DNA from: Nereocystis luetkeana | Taxonomy: Eukaryota; Sar; Phaeophyceae; Laminariales; Laminariaceae | DNA: 64,000 nucleotides | NCBI GenBank assembly: GCA_031213475.1 | Contig: JARUPZ010000019.1 | Span: 4,503,562 to 4,567,561, forward strand | Reading direction: 5' to 3' | Shown: one piece after another, positions 1 to 11,089 of the stretch | Layout of the letters: every line of letters begins with the position of its first letter | Position numbering within the stretch: the first letter of the stretch is position 1 | Made by a program: the position numbers and the translations under genes | The notes under the pieces: generated by a model | What the model was told of the DNA's origin: nothing | Seen by the model: the letters and a program-made list of their open reading frames with translations, nothing else | Databases searched by the model: none

Positions 1-556
1 TGATAGCCAGTTATCCAATAGACAGGTATTCTTAGCCGGTTTAGCGGTACTACTGTCGAACGTGAAACCCCCGACATAAGTAATCACCTTCACCAGCCAG
101 CGCGTCCAGATGACAGTTTGTTGCGTTTCCATTCGGAGTAGGAATGGTGCTCCGTGTGGTCAAATGGTCAAATTACCAAGGCAAGCAACAAATGAGTACG
201 CCCCCCCCCCCCACCCCCTATGGTCATACGACTACGGCCATGCAAAATATCGAGTACCCCCCTCCCCCCCCCCGCTCCCCCCCCCCCCTTCCTTCCTCCT
301 TTTCCCTTCCCCTCCCCTGCACCGAGTCGTTAACCCTTGTAACGTTCGAATATTTTCCGTGTGCGACCTACCTACTTCTTGAGTTACCCCCCCCCCCGCC
401 CCTCCATGACAACCGTTATTTTGTATGATAACGTGCTGCATGCTGTACCGCTGCCCTATACGTCCAGACAAAGCGAAACCGGGTGGGAGGGGAGAGGAAG
501 GCGGGAGGTGAGAGAGGTGAGAGGTGGGTGAGCGGGTGGCAGGGGGGTCCTCTCAC

Positions 557-3500
557 GTTCATCACTTGCACTCCGTACTTCACGAGGACAGCCCGCAGCG
601 AGTCCAGCATGTCCCCGGCGAATTCTTCGCGTAGGTCGTTCACCTGTGCAGCACACAAAATAAAATGTGTGTGCAGCGCGTGCAGCGTTTGTCAGCGTGG
701 TGGAGCCTCGTCAAAGCCAAAGCGTCGCGTTGGGAGATCTTTGACAGCCCCCCCCCCCCCCCCCCCCCCCCCCCCTGCCCCCCCCCCTGCCCCCCCGCCC
801 CCCCGCCCCCTCCCTCCCCCGGTTCAACAACCTCGACTGTCGGGGGTCGAAGCACGCTTGCCAGCCTCGTCGAGCTCAACTGTCGCGTCGAAAGGCGAAC
901 CTTGCCCGAACCCTTTCACCGGCATGGATAAAGACGGGTTCGTCTAGGGAGAGCTCTTGCGACGAGGACGAGTGCTACGTGATACACCATCGGATGATGC
1001 TTCCGACGCGTGATGGGCGGTTGCCACGAAGTAGATGGCGAACACTTTCGGTGAGGCTGTTGAAGGCAGCAGCGCTCAGACACGTACGTACGTACGCACA
1101 TACTTACTATTAATACCTTTTTGTTCGTTTATTTTTTTTGTCTAGTTTATAGTTTTGTTTAGTTTATAGTTTTAGTTTTAGTTTTATTTATATTTTTTTT
1201 TTCACCATCCCATCTACGTATCATCCTTGCACTACAGTGTGTTCTCGAGCTCGTGTCCCAGGCTCGGGGTTACACAGAAGGTAGGGTGTTCCTCCGTTTC
1301 TACCGCGATATCTATTCGGCGCGTTTCCTTCCCTCGCCGACTCGCGAGGAATTGCGCACGTACGCTACAGCAGTACCTTTCTACAGTCATTTTTTGCACA
1401 ATCTGGCCCGCACTTACAGGAATTTGGAGGCGGCGGGTGGGGGGGGGGGTGGGGAGGGCCGGGGGGGGAGGCAGGGTATGAGCGGGTGAAAACAATTAAT
1501 TTTGGTCGCAGGTTATTACGAATTAATCGATTGCGTTGTTTTCAGGAGACGGTGTGGTCCACGGCGTTATATTTTTATCTCCAAGACGGAGTATTTCCTG
1601 TTGTTTTTTTTTCATTTTCCAAAAGCCGTGTCTTAAAAAAAAGGGTACACATTTTGCAGCTATGTATAATATCAACAAAACAAAACTGCCGTTCGTTGTG
1701 GCTGTCTGACTGCTTTCGGTCCCGTAGTAAGCATGCCGACAGCGCGCGAAACGCAGTTTTCCAGAACGCACCGCGCCGAGTGTGCGATATCATACGCGCC
1801 CTTACCTCCTCCGCGCCCTCACCTCCTCACACCATACATCGTATGTTTATTTTCGGGGGGCCATAGTAAATAGGACCAAATTTGTTAGTAAAAATGGCGA
1901 AATATGTGGGTCTTTGTATGTGCCGCAGGTCCTATTCAATATGGTCCCCCGTAATAGTGGACAAAAAAAAACGCCGTGTGATACCATACGAACTCCCTAA
2001 ACGCTCGGTTTAGCGGATTTTGGGGCTGCGGGTTGGTGCGGCCGGTGGGGGGTGGAGGGGGGGGGGGGGGCGTACCTTGTTGTGAGTGACCGTGTACACC
2101 AGCCCGCGAATAGACTCGTCCTGCGTGTGTGTGGGTGTTCGAGAAACGCACACAGCAAGCACAGCGAGCACGGCAGCAGTAGCGAGGACTTGGTCAGAGT
2201 TGACGAGCGTGTGCTTGTCTGTCTCCGAACTACTGTAGGACGAATCAATCCCCGTCCGTACGGCTCAAAAAAACTGCCGCTGCTGTGTACGTACGTGCGA
2301 AACGTTTTTTCTTTCCCCTCCCCCAGATGCGACTACTCCTACAAGCTTCTTCCGCGTGATACACACAACATAATACGATTATTCGGTCGTGCGAATGTTG
2401 CCCACGTGCTCATACACGCGATACGTACAGGGTTGCACCAAGGACAACCATTTTTTTGCCCCCCCCCCCCCGCCCCCCCCACCCCTGTGTGTTTCTTCTG
2501 TGTGAAACCGGACACGTACTGCTCGCATTTACTGCTTGCTGTGTAACACCGAGCTCCGTTACACCGGGTGGAACTCCAGCCTAGGGATACGATGGACACA
2601 ACCTTTCCCAGCACATCGGACGACAGATGGCCTGCCCCCGCTTAACCCTTGTAGAACCGCAGTCCCGTTTTGGGGACAAACCACTCAATTTTGAAGTAGT
2701 TTGTCCCCAAAACGGGACTGCGGTTCCAAAGGGGTTAAATGGTCTATCTGTCACGGGGGACCATAGTAAATAGGACCTACGGTACACACAAAAACCTACT
2801 GGCATATATTTCCCTGTATTTAGTAACAATATTTGGTCCTGTTTACTATGGTCCCCCGTAATAGATATCTCAGGGCAGACATACTGCTGATCTGATCTGT
2901 ACACGTACCAGGTATGATCTATTTACAGTACGTGCGAAAGTTTGCAGCTACATGTTGCCAGGTGGAAGAAAAGCCGTATGATCTGATTGTATCTGCATGG
3001 CCTGCGGTAAGTGTTTCCTGGGTCAGAGATCTGTGCTATCACAGATCCTGCACAACAACTCGTAACGGCAGGCCAGGGTCTATATTATCTATATGCTCTA
3101 TCTGTATATTATATATATATATATATGATATATGTGATCGACCTGTAGATGATCTATACCTGGTATGATCTGTCTGTCGATGATCTATCTATCTATTTAT
3201 AGAGGATCTAAATTATTTATCTGTAGATGATCTATCTATCTGTAGATGATCTATCTGCCCGACGTGTGCACGTTTTTCCTCTCAACCAGCGCCGCTCCCG
3301 GCAAAAAAAAAACGATTATTGAAACAAAAAACACACAAAAAATGATACCAGGTATCATACTTCGAAGTACATGGTGTCGTCGGGAGTTTCGTAAGGCGTG
3401 CGCGGGGAAGATCTGGCTGTTGGGCCGGGGGGGGGGGGAAAGGTGTCTGGCGTTTGGGTATTGGGCGCTCACCACTTTGGAAGACAGCAGTTCGTCCAAT

Positions 3501-5915
3501 CGCTGAGGCCCGAGTCTGTACACGAAGTTCCTCGCACCTTCGAAGTCGGGGCCTATCCGAAAAGTAAGGGCTTCGAAAACGCCGACGTTGTCGAAGAGAC
3601 GGGGAAGGGTGCAAAGGGGATTTTCTCGGGAGGGACAGGTGGTAGGGGGGCATGTCTATTCATAGTTGAGGGGTCAAAGGGGGAGACAACCTTGCTGCTG
3701 CTGTACAGGACTCCTGATGGGACCGAACCGAACCGAACCGAACCGAACCGAACCGAACCGAACCGAACCGAACCGAACCGAACCGAACCGAACCGAACCG
3801 AACCGAACCGAACCGAACCGAACCGGATCGAACCAAACGAGCCGAACCGAGCCGAACCGAACCGAACCGAACCGAACCGAACCGGGTCGAACCGAACCGA
3901 ACCGAACCGAACCGAACCGAACCGAACCGAACCGAACCGAACCGAACCGAACCGAACCGAATCGAATCGAATCGAACCGAACCGAATCGAACCAAACCGA
4001 ATCGAATCGAACCGAACCGAACCGAACCGAACCGAACCGAATCGAACCGAATCGAACCGAACCGAATCGAACCGAACCAAACCGAACCGAACCGAACCGA
4101 ACCGAACCGGTACGCACTTGAAACGTTTGGCGTTTCGTTTGGCGTTTCATGGTGTCGTTTGGGCGTGTCACATGTTACTGACCGCCCTCCGGTCCCACAC
4201 GCCTCTCTCTCTCCTCTGCCGTACGATAAAACACAGACTCGAAAGGTTGAACACTCGCTTATATATAGGGGATTCTCCTTTCGCCTAACTGACCGCGCCA
4301 CCAGAGACAGACGTGCCGTGCGATGCAACACGGGGGGGGGGGGGGGTGTGCACTCATGTCATCCATGACCGTTCAGGGGGCAGGGGCGTCCGCACTGATG
4401 CCACTGCCGACGAAATCAAAGAAGAAAGGTAAAAAAAGAAGAAAGTAAAGTGTAGACCGCGTGCCCACGGTTTCGGCTCGACTATTCTTTATTCGGGAAA
4501 AATAGGGGTGGGGGGGCAGAGCGTCCGGGGGGAGGGACGATGAGCGCTTGGGAGTCGACGAGGATGAGGAGGCACCCTTCGGCTGTGCGAGTAACGTACG
4601 TCAAGCACAAAAAAACACAGCAACCCGAGAGCAGACGGCACGATGTATATCACGTTGCTTCGGTTTTTTGTGCTTTGACGTACGTTACTCGCACAGCCGA
4701 AGGGTGCATGCTCATCCCCGTGGATTCCCCCAAAAAAAGCGTTCTTCGGTTCTTACCCGCGGACGCTCTGCCCCCCCATCCCCCATTTTTTCCGATTTAG
4801 TCGAGAACCGAAACCGTGGGCACGCGGTCTACCCTTTCCATTTTTTTTCAACCTTGCTCCTTTGATTTCGTCGGCAGTGGCATCAGTGTGGAAGCCCACC
4901 CCCCCCAAAACGGTCATGGATGACATGAGTGCCCACCCCCTCCTCTGCCCCCCCCCCCAAGCTAAACAAAAAGTTTCTATGTAATATATGGAAACAACGT
5001 AATGAGCGCCCAATTGTTGGAGGTGTCTCTATTATTAGGAGTAGGAACGGTGCTCCGTCTCGAAAGGGATGCGCGGTCAATGGTCAAATGACTAAGGCAA
5101 GCAACAAATGAGTAAGCCCCCCCCCCCCCCCCCCCCGCCGCCTCCCCCCTCCCGTTCTTCCGCTCTCCCCCCCCCTCCTCCCTCCTCTTCCCTTCTTCCC
5201 ACCCCACGCCCACCTCCCCCCTCCCTTCCTCCCCTATTGCCCCCACCTCTCCTATATATCCTCCCCCTATTTTATATAGGATGGGTTGGCGTCGGTTGGC
5301 AACGACACTGTAAAATATGCCGCTCACTACGTGAGCTAGACAACCAGGGTGCCGTTTTTTTTTTTTTTTTTGGCGGTCGCCCACAGCCGGTTGTTGAGTT
5401 AGATCATTTGTGCGAGGTAAAGAACCTTTACTCCGCACAAGGGAATTGATCGTATCACGTAGTGTTCAAGGTAAGGCACCCAAGAGGCTGTTACATAGTA
5501 CTCCCATCGCTGTCTCTGGAAACGCCTACACCGGAAATTAAATCAACTCATTGAAGCTGTCGCCCATATGCAAGTCCGCCTCAAAAGTGGTTCTTAGTAG
5601 GATGCAGCTCACCCTTCATGCGACTCGCCAGACACCTCACGGCGCTTCGCGCTTGGTGCAAGCAATGTCTGCCTGGTCGGTGAAAACCCTACATGCTCCG
5701 TACCGGCACTGTAGGGATGCGAGGGTCTATGATCATACGACTACGGCCATGCATGAGATCGAGTACATATCTCCTATTATTATTGAGTACACCCCCCTCT
5801 CCTATATTAATATATCGTCACGCCTCTGTGTGCCGGCAGTCCTTTTTACCCTTACCGAGGTTGACGTTGACCATGACATTGTCGCTCGTCGGGACGTTTA
5901 GCGTAGGCGCGTTGT
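557..5915 (-). CDS. SPFH/Band 7 domain protein, multi-exon, 3' end outside the window
   Basis: Four minus-strand exons join in phase: 5915-5856, 3570-3473, 2120-2076 and 643-557, each bounded by AG and GT. The joined product reads LNVPTSDNVMVNVNL, then ALTFRIGPDFEGARNFVYRL, LDELLSSKV, DESIRGLVYTVTHNK, and VNDLREEFAGDMLDSL followed by a segment ending KYGVQVMN. This order (beta-rich SDNV segment, LTFRIGPD, FVY.LG...LDE, E.IR.LVY, VNDLR..F...ML, YGVQV.NV) is that of the SPFH/Band 7 fold of membrane-scaffold proteins related to prohibitin, stomatin and flotillin, which form oligomeric rings on membranes. The N-terminal membrane anchor should lie upstream of 5915 and the coiled-coil C-terminus left of base 557; I found neither. 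The exon at 5915 may begin further upstream. Introns of 0.3-2.3 kb hold a foldback palindrome, a (CCGAA)n array and MITEs. The domain call is firm; the exact family is not. Confidence 0.78.
1854..1957 (+). mobile_element. Stowaway-like MITE, copy 1
   Basis: A family member of about 105 bp with terminal inverted repeats GGGGGACCATAGT..ACTATGGTCCCCC. This copy has a diverged left tip and lies in an intron of the Band 7 gene. Confidence 0.8.
2638..2741. mobile_element. TTAA-flanked foldback MITE (piggyBac-like), copy 1
   Basis: TTAA, then CCCTTGTAGAACCGCAGTCC, then GTTTTGGGGACAAA, a 20-bp spacer, and the mirror image back to GGGG and TTAA. The element is about 90 bp and nearly a perfect hairpin. 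TTAA duplication with CCC..GGG tips is the hallmark of piggyBac transposition. No transposase is present. Confidence 0.82.
2752..2864 (-). mobile_element. Stowaway-like MITE, copy 2
   Basis: Inverted orientation (GGACCTACGGTACACACAAA on the plus strand), right end CCCCCGTAATAG. It sits only 13 bp from the TTAA-type foldback MITE ending at 2738. Confidence 0.85.
2870..3262 (+). repeat. Long repeat with internal GATGATCTAT array, short copy
   Basis: CAGGGCAGA, TTTCCTGGGTCAGAGATCTG and CTCGTAACGGCAGG are shared in order with the copy at 11090. An array of GATCTATCTGTAGAT-like units and the tail CGACGTGTGCACGTTTTTCC follow. It lies within the Band 7 gene intron. Confidence 0.7.
3721..4110 (+). 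repeat. (CCGAA)n microsatellite, about 390 bp
   Basis: A nearly pure pentamer array with local AATCG variants, in the first intron of the Band 7 gene. It creates false Thr-Glu-Pro-Asn-Arg and Val-Arg-Phe-Gly-Ser ORFs on opposite strands. Confidence 0.95.
4335..4935. repeat. Foldback palindrome, two arms of about 280 bp
   Basis: The left arm (about 4335-4613) reads as the reverse complement of the right arm (about 4661-4935). Matching landmarks are CACTCATGTCATCCATGACC with its mirror at 4909-4931, GTAGACCGCGTGCCCACGG at 4452-4470 with its mirror at 4813-4831, and GGCTGTGCGAGTAACGTACG at 4581-4600 with its mirror at 4680-4699. The spacer is about 50 bp. Differences are mainly small indels. 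It lies in the first intron of the Band 7 gene and contains no supported gene. It is probably a foldback or inverted-duplication element. Confidence 0.9.
4965..5139 (+). repeat. Poly(C)-ended repeat, type 1
   Basis: TTTCTATGTAATATATGGAA, GTTGGAGGTGTCTCTATTA, CCGTCTCGAAAGGGATGCGC, then CAACAAATGAGTAAG followed by about 22 C. Other copies: about 129-210, 9925-10015, 10075-10265, 10812-10985, 35085-35240, 36864-36980, and reverse at 26920-26986. Copies agree until the C tract, then differ. Confidence 0.82.
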
Positions 5916-7349
5916 CTGCCACCGTCGAAAGTACAGCAGCAGGAGCACGCACAACATGTTCAAGGCATTGCAGACAATCGGGGACATCCCAGACATACAC
6001 ACGTGCGTAGCAGAATATTAGGTGCATGGATTTCCTTTTGTTTCCGAGGTTTTCTTCTTTCGGGAAAGTTATGAGTGATCCATGTTGAAGATCATGCTGC
6101 ACATTGTCGGATGGCAAGAGAAATAATAATAAATATTAGGTTTGACGAAACCTTCGACCTCACTCACAGCTGTTTTTTTTTCTTCATCCCTTTACAAATA
6201 AATATAGCAGGGGTGGTACGTACAGTAGGCGGCAACCGGAAGAAAAAGTCAGCCACGGAAACTTGTGGGCGAATATATACTTAACAAGTACCAGTGTGAC
6301 CAGAAATAATACAAGGAACAGTTCGACATTTTGTTACCATCTAAAGGTCCCTTATATTTACGATCATTTTACGATCATAGCGGGAAAGTTTTTTCTTTGT
6401 TTCTGTTGGGTAGGGTGACGATGCTCACAACGAAACGGCGAACACAAAAAACTCTTGCGTATGTATAATAGAGAACTGACCGACCGACCGACCGACCGAC
6501 CGACCGACTAACCGACTGACCGACCGGATAATCGATCGACCGACCGAATGATCGACCGACCGACCAACCGAATGATCGGCCGACCGACCGACCAACCGAA
6601 TGATCGACCGACCGATCGACCGACCAACCGAATAGTCGACCGACCGACCGACCGACCGACCGACCAACGAACCGACTCCAGTCTCACATGTGATGGCAGT
6701 CTTCGTGACGATATGGGAGATTCGATACCACGCCGGCCAAATCCTGCTCGGGGGTACACGGGTGTCGCGAGAGTGTTGCGGTACACAAGTATTTCGCGCA
6801 CGAGCGTAGTATATATATATATCGTGAGAGTTGTGCACGCCGGGCTCTTTTTCTGAGGGGAGAAGAAGCAGAACACTCGACGAAAGGAAAAAAACACGCG
6901 CCTCCTCCTTCTCCTCCTCCTCCTCCCCCTCCCCGCCGACGCACGCTTCGGTGGCACACCAGGTACTTGGATAGGGGGCGTGTACGCAAATGTTCTGAAG
7001 GGTCCCTTCCTTATTGTCCTCGTAGAGAGAACAAAAACGCTTGAATTGATGAGCAAAAAAAGTGCTGTTGTTGTATGATGCACTCTCCCAAGTCGATGAG
7101 CAATAACAAACAAGTGAACTTACTATACTATCGTTTTTACGGGCTATTTTTGCCATCTTTAACACAGTATTTTTAGTGTGCAGCGCTCGTTCCAATCATA
7201 CCGTCCACAACATCCGTAGGGCATCTTGCTTACAGTAGAATTCAATGACTTGAACACGTACGGAAAGGTGCTACCGACCGACCAGACCTCACCAGAACAC
7301 TCGAGACGAAACTATACCGACAATAATGCAATAATGCTACTACTGCACT
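5916..7349. other. No supported gene
   Basis: This may contain the unseen 5' exons of the Band 7 gene. A minus-strand open stretch at 7195-6960 (KNDSIVSSLVCYCSSTWES, FKRFCSLYEDNKEGTLQN) was considered but lacks a Band 7 pattern. The (GACC)n array is inside. Confidence 0.5.
6478..6672 (+). repeat. (GACC)n microsatellite with AATGATC interruptions
   Basis: Runs of GACCGACC broken at regular spacing by AACCGAATGATC, giving a higher-order unit of about 40 bp. Confidence 0.9.
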
Positions 7350-7486
7350 GAGTGGCGTAGCTTTGTGACCGCAGAACTTGTATCTCTTCTAGGATTGAAG
7401 ACTCGGCACGGACACTGGTTGTGCTGGATGTCGACGGGTAGAAAGAACGGTTTAATGTGAAGAACACACACACACACACACACTGA
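7350..7486 (+). repeat. 3' part of the (AC)n-ended dispersed repeat
   Basis: GCGTAGCTTTGTGACCGCAG through GTCGACGGGTAGAAAGAACG to (AC)n. It contains only the last 130 bp of the family, as expected of a 5'-truncated copy. Other truncated copies lie at 21528-21633 and, diverged, 42436-42541. Confidence 0.78.
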
Positions 7487-7754
7487 CGATCTAGCCGACG
7501 ACGTTTGACCGATCAAATCTGAAACGGTGACATGTATGTGCTTATTACTGTACCAGGTGTACCTCAACCCACCCCATCAAGTCTAACCGAGCGACGGAAT
7601 TCATCCAAATTGTGTTCCCCCTCATCACGCATGACACATACGATACCAGCCAAAAAAGAGTGTGAGATTCCAAACGAGGTACAAAAAAGAGTGTGAGATT
7701 CCAAACATTTTTTTTTTGGTACGTACGTAGTTCCTCGGGTGACGAGTGAGGAGT

Positions 7755-8515
7755 CCCCTCTACCGCACCATACACCGCACTGTAGAGGCTTGCTACCGCA
7801 CTACACACCGCACTGTAGAGGCTTGCTACCGCACTATACACCGCACTGTAGAGGCATGCTACCGCACTATATACCGTACTGTAGAGGCATGCTACCACAC
7901 TATACACCGTACTGTAGAAGCATGCTACCGCACTATACACCGCACTGTAGAGGCATGCTACCGCACTATATACCGTACTGTAGAGGCATGCTACCGCACT
8001 ATACACCGTACTGTAGAAGCATGCTACCGCACTATACATCGCACTGTAGAGGCATGCTACCGCACTATATACCGTACTGTAGAGGCATGCTACCGCACTA
8101 TACACCGCACTGTAGAGGCATGCTACCGCACTTTATACCGTACTGTAGCGGCATGCTACCGCACTATACACCGCACTGTAGAGGCATACTACCGCACTAT
8201 ACACCGTACTGTAGAGGCATGCTACCGCACTATACACCGCACTGTAGAGGCATGCTACCGCACTATACACCGCACTGTAGAGGCATGCTACCGCACTATA
8301 TACCGTACTGTAGCGGCATGCTACCGCACTATATACCGCACTGTAGAGGCATGCTACCGCACTATATACCGTACTGTAGAGGCATGCTACCGCACTATAC
8401 ACCGCACTGTAGAAGCATGCTACCGCACTATATACCGCACTGTAGAAGCATGCTACCGCACTATATACCGCACTGTAGAGGCATGCTACCGCACTATATA
8501 CCGCACTATATACCA
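7755..8515 (+). repeat. 33-bp minisatellite, about 23 units
   Basis: The unit is GGCATGCTACCGCACTATAC followed by ACCGCACTGTAGA. Units with ATACACCGCACTG and ATATACCGTACTG alternate irregularly. Because 33 is a multiple of 3 and the unit lacks stops in most frames, long ORFs of 11-residue repeats appear on both strands. They are by-products, not genes. Confidence 0.93.
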
Positions 8516-8772
8516 CGAAGCTTTGGGCCCGAAAGTACTCCCCCTTACCGCTCACAGCACGGCTCCGTGCCACAGGTAGATTGTGGAGTGCGGAGAGGAA
8601 TTAAGAACAACCTAAAAAACGCGGTGATATTAATTATTGGTGACACACCACTTGTTGTTGTTGTTGTTGTTGTTGCTGCTGTTGTTGTGTCCCGTTTCCG
8701 ATCGACGCCAACGCCTCCGTCCTTTCTCTCGTCTACCGCATTTTAATCCATCGTTTTTCCATCTACTGCATT

Positions 8773-8884
8773 GAGGGGGACCATATTAAATAGGACCAAA
8801 TGTTGTTGGTGAAAATAGTTAAATACGAGGTTTTTGTGTGTACCGTAGGCCTTATTTACTACGAGTATGGCCCCCCGGGATTAG
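8773..8884 (+). mobile_element. Stowaway-like MITE, copy 3 (diverged)
   Basis: Ends GAGGGGGACCATATTAAATA and ATGGCCCCCCGGGATTAG; both have changed from consensus, so this is an older copy. Confidence 0.75.
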
Positions 8885-9292
8885 TACTGTGGTCGCCGCA
8901 CAATCGAAAACCCCAATCTTACCATTTAACGCCGGCCTGCAGCTGGCCCTCGTCCTTGTGCCACTTCTGGTACCTGACACGGCAAAGGCACAGACAGAGA
9001 CAACACGGCGGTGTGTCTCATCATGTACACTTAGTTGTTTTGATGCTTCGATGCGAGTGCGTGTGAGTCGCGCGCGCGCGTGCGTGCGATCACATGCGAG
9101 CGCATACATATATACGCAATTGCATCCAAGTTCAGGCAAGTGTGATACTACTTCTACTGCAGCGGCCATACGAAAAGGAGCAGCTGAGGAACGTGGAAAA
9201 ATACCCCGGCGCAACCCGGGCGAGGGAAAGGTGATGGCGTGAAACATTTTCTATCGATATTTTTGGAGCACAGGACACAAGGTGAATGAGTG
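8885..9292. other. No supported gene
   Basis: A plus-strand stretch after CCTGCAG at 8942 reads LALVLVPLLVPDTAKAQTET, which looks like a signal peptide, but no start, partner exon or match supports it. Confidence 0.4.
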
Positions 9293-9332
9293 CGTTGCTG
9301 CCGCCACCGCCGCCGCCGCTGCTGCTGCTGCA

Positions 9333-9363
<31 letters not shown>
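9293..9363 (+). repeat. (GCC)n/(CTG)n triplet array
   Basis: GCCGCCACC then about 16 CTG triplets. The opposite strand reads as poly-alanine, but no coding context supports it. Confidence 0.9.
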
Positions 9364-9364
<1 letters not shown>

Positions 9365-9467
9365 GTTTACGGTCCATGCCACCGACCTGTAGTGAACGGA
9401 CTGTGCGCGGCGGGGTGGTATATTGACCGTGCACCGTTTCCTCAGAGTGGTTGCGTTTTTACCGACA

Positions 9468-9480
9468 CGGTATATAAAAG
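9468..9480 (+). promoter_or_regulatory. TATA-box-like site
   Basis: GGTATATAAAAGC lies in a locally GC-rich stretch. It is the best TATA match I noticed away from (TA)n arrays. No convincing coding exon follows on the plus strand, so its function is unproven. Confidence 0.2.
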
Positions 9481-9623
9481 CTCGCACCGACGCGCGAGCC
9501 GACATAGGCGGCGACTTGTTCGTTAGCAATGCACCCCGCACAGGCAGCGTAGGCTAACTGCTGCAATAGAGTGAGGCCTTTTCTGACGCGAAAAACAAAT
9601 TTGCTGCCGTTCTGTGCAGCACG

Positions 9624-9815
9624 TTACGGGCTCCCCCTTTCGTCCATGGGAATATTGGCAATTTTCAACACCGCCTCCGTTTGTCTTGGGATTCGGACAC
9701 AACTCAAAACGTCGTCACTAAAAAGCGCTCCAAGAAAGGCGCACTGTAGGTGCCATACTTCGAAGTATTGCTTCTTCTGTAGTGCTCCATGGTACTGAGC
9801 GTTGACTGGGTTCAA
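9624..9815 (-). CDS. Unassigned short ORF, 63 codons
   Basis: Minus strand ATG 9815 to stop, containing QKKQYFEVWHLQCAFLGALF and SDDVLSCVRIPRQTEAVLKI. The residue mix looks genuine. It could be a small protein, the last exon of a gene further right, or a fossil fragment. Confidence 0.22.
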   Translation of the reverse strand: MNPVNAQYHGALQKKQYFEVWHLQCAFLGALFSDDVLSCVRIPRQTEAVLKIANIPMDERGSP

Positions 9816-11089
9816 CGCTGTTGTAGTCGGGACCGAACTTTTATCACGGCAGTAGGCTGATGTTGCCTACTTTCTTGACTCTTGGCATGCCGCCCTTTCT
9901 GAGACGCAGATACGACAACAATGCCCCTCTCCGTCTCGAGAGGGATGCGTGGTCAAATGGTCAAATGAGTAAGGCAAGAGATAAATGAGTACGCCCCCCG
10001 CCCCCCCCCCCGTCCTAGGAGTTACGGTAGATGGGGGCCACAAGCGGCCAAACAGGAAGAGGGATAAGATTAGCAAACAGTTTCTATGTAATATATGGAA
10101 ACAACGTAATGAGCGCCCAATGGTTGGAGGTGTCTCTATTGGGAGTAGGAACGGTGCTCCGTCTCGAAAGGGATGTGTGGTCAATGGTCAAATGCCTTGA
10201 GGCAAGCAACAAATGAGTACCCCTCCCTCCCCGTTCCCCCGTCCCCCCGTCCCCCCCCCCCTTCTCCCCTCCAAAAGGCGAGGGGGGTCTCGTCGACTGT
10301 CTTAGGTGGGCGACTCGCGGTATGTACCAGAATGATATATATGCCAGCATCACGCTACAACCCTCTGCAGTGCGGTTCCGGTCCTACGCTACCGTAAACG
10401 TGTCACCTCCAGCATACCACAATGTCCCTTCGAATAGGGATCGATTGGACGTTAATATTCCATTTAAATAGTCCCTATATTCCGGCAAATAGTGGTACCT
10501 GGTTGAACCCGCCACACGTATAGTTGTGAAAATTGCCGTGCGCAGAGTACGAGTGACTTTCACGCAGAATCGTGTTTTTTTTTTATGTGCTGATTTGTCG
10601 TCCCCTAGTTCCCGAAGCGATTACATAGCAACCCGCCCCCCCCCCCCCCCCCCCCTCTCTTGCAAGCAATATTTGCCTGGTCAGTGAAAACCCGACGTGC
10701 TCCGTCCCGGCATTGTATAGAGGTATGCGAGGGTCTCTCCATGGTCATACGACCTCGGCCATGCATGATATCGAGTACCCCCCCCCCCCCCCCCCCCCCT
10801 TTTTATGTAAGATGTAAGATACGCATGAAAAAGACGTAATGAGCGCTCAACTGCTGTTTAATGTTGGAGGTGTCTCTACTAGGGGTAGGAACGGGTGCTC
10901 CGTCTCGAAAGGGATGCGTGGTCAAGGATCAAATGGCTACTTAAGGTAAGCAACGCATTGTTAATAGTACACCCCCCCCCCCTCCGCCTCCCGTACGACT
11001 ACGGTCATGCCGGCAATGGGTGCACCCCCCTCACACGACAGTTCCACACCTACCTCGGGAGAATAATCGATTTCTACTTAGTGATTTTT

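Noticed and set aside
1238-1440. Plus-strand exon-like stretch (FYRDIYSARFLPSPTREELR and onward) after CTACAG
   Set aside because: It lies inside a well-phased intron of the minus-strand Band 7 gene and matches no family. It could still be a small overlapping exon, but the evidence is too thin.
3398-4331. Long ORFs of Thr-Glu-Pro-Asn-Arg or Val-Arg-Phe-Gly-Ser repeats on both strands
   Set aside because: They are translations of the (CCGAA)n array in a Band 7 gene intron and have no independent support.
7755-8515. Possible CRISPR array
   Set aside because: The units are contiguous, without unique spacers, and the genome is eukaryotic.
7739-8746. 335-codon ORF of 11-residue repeats
   Set aside because: It is a by-product of the 33-bp minisatellite; frames on both strands are equally open, and there is no splice or start context.
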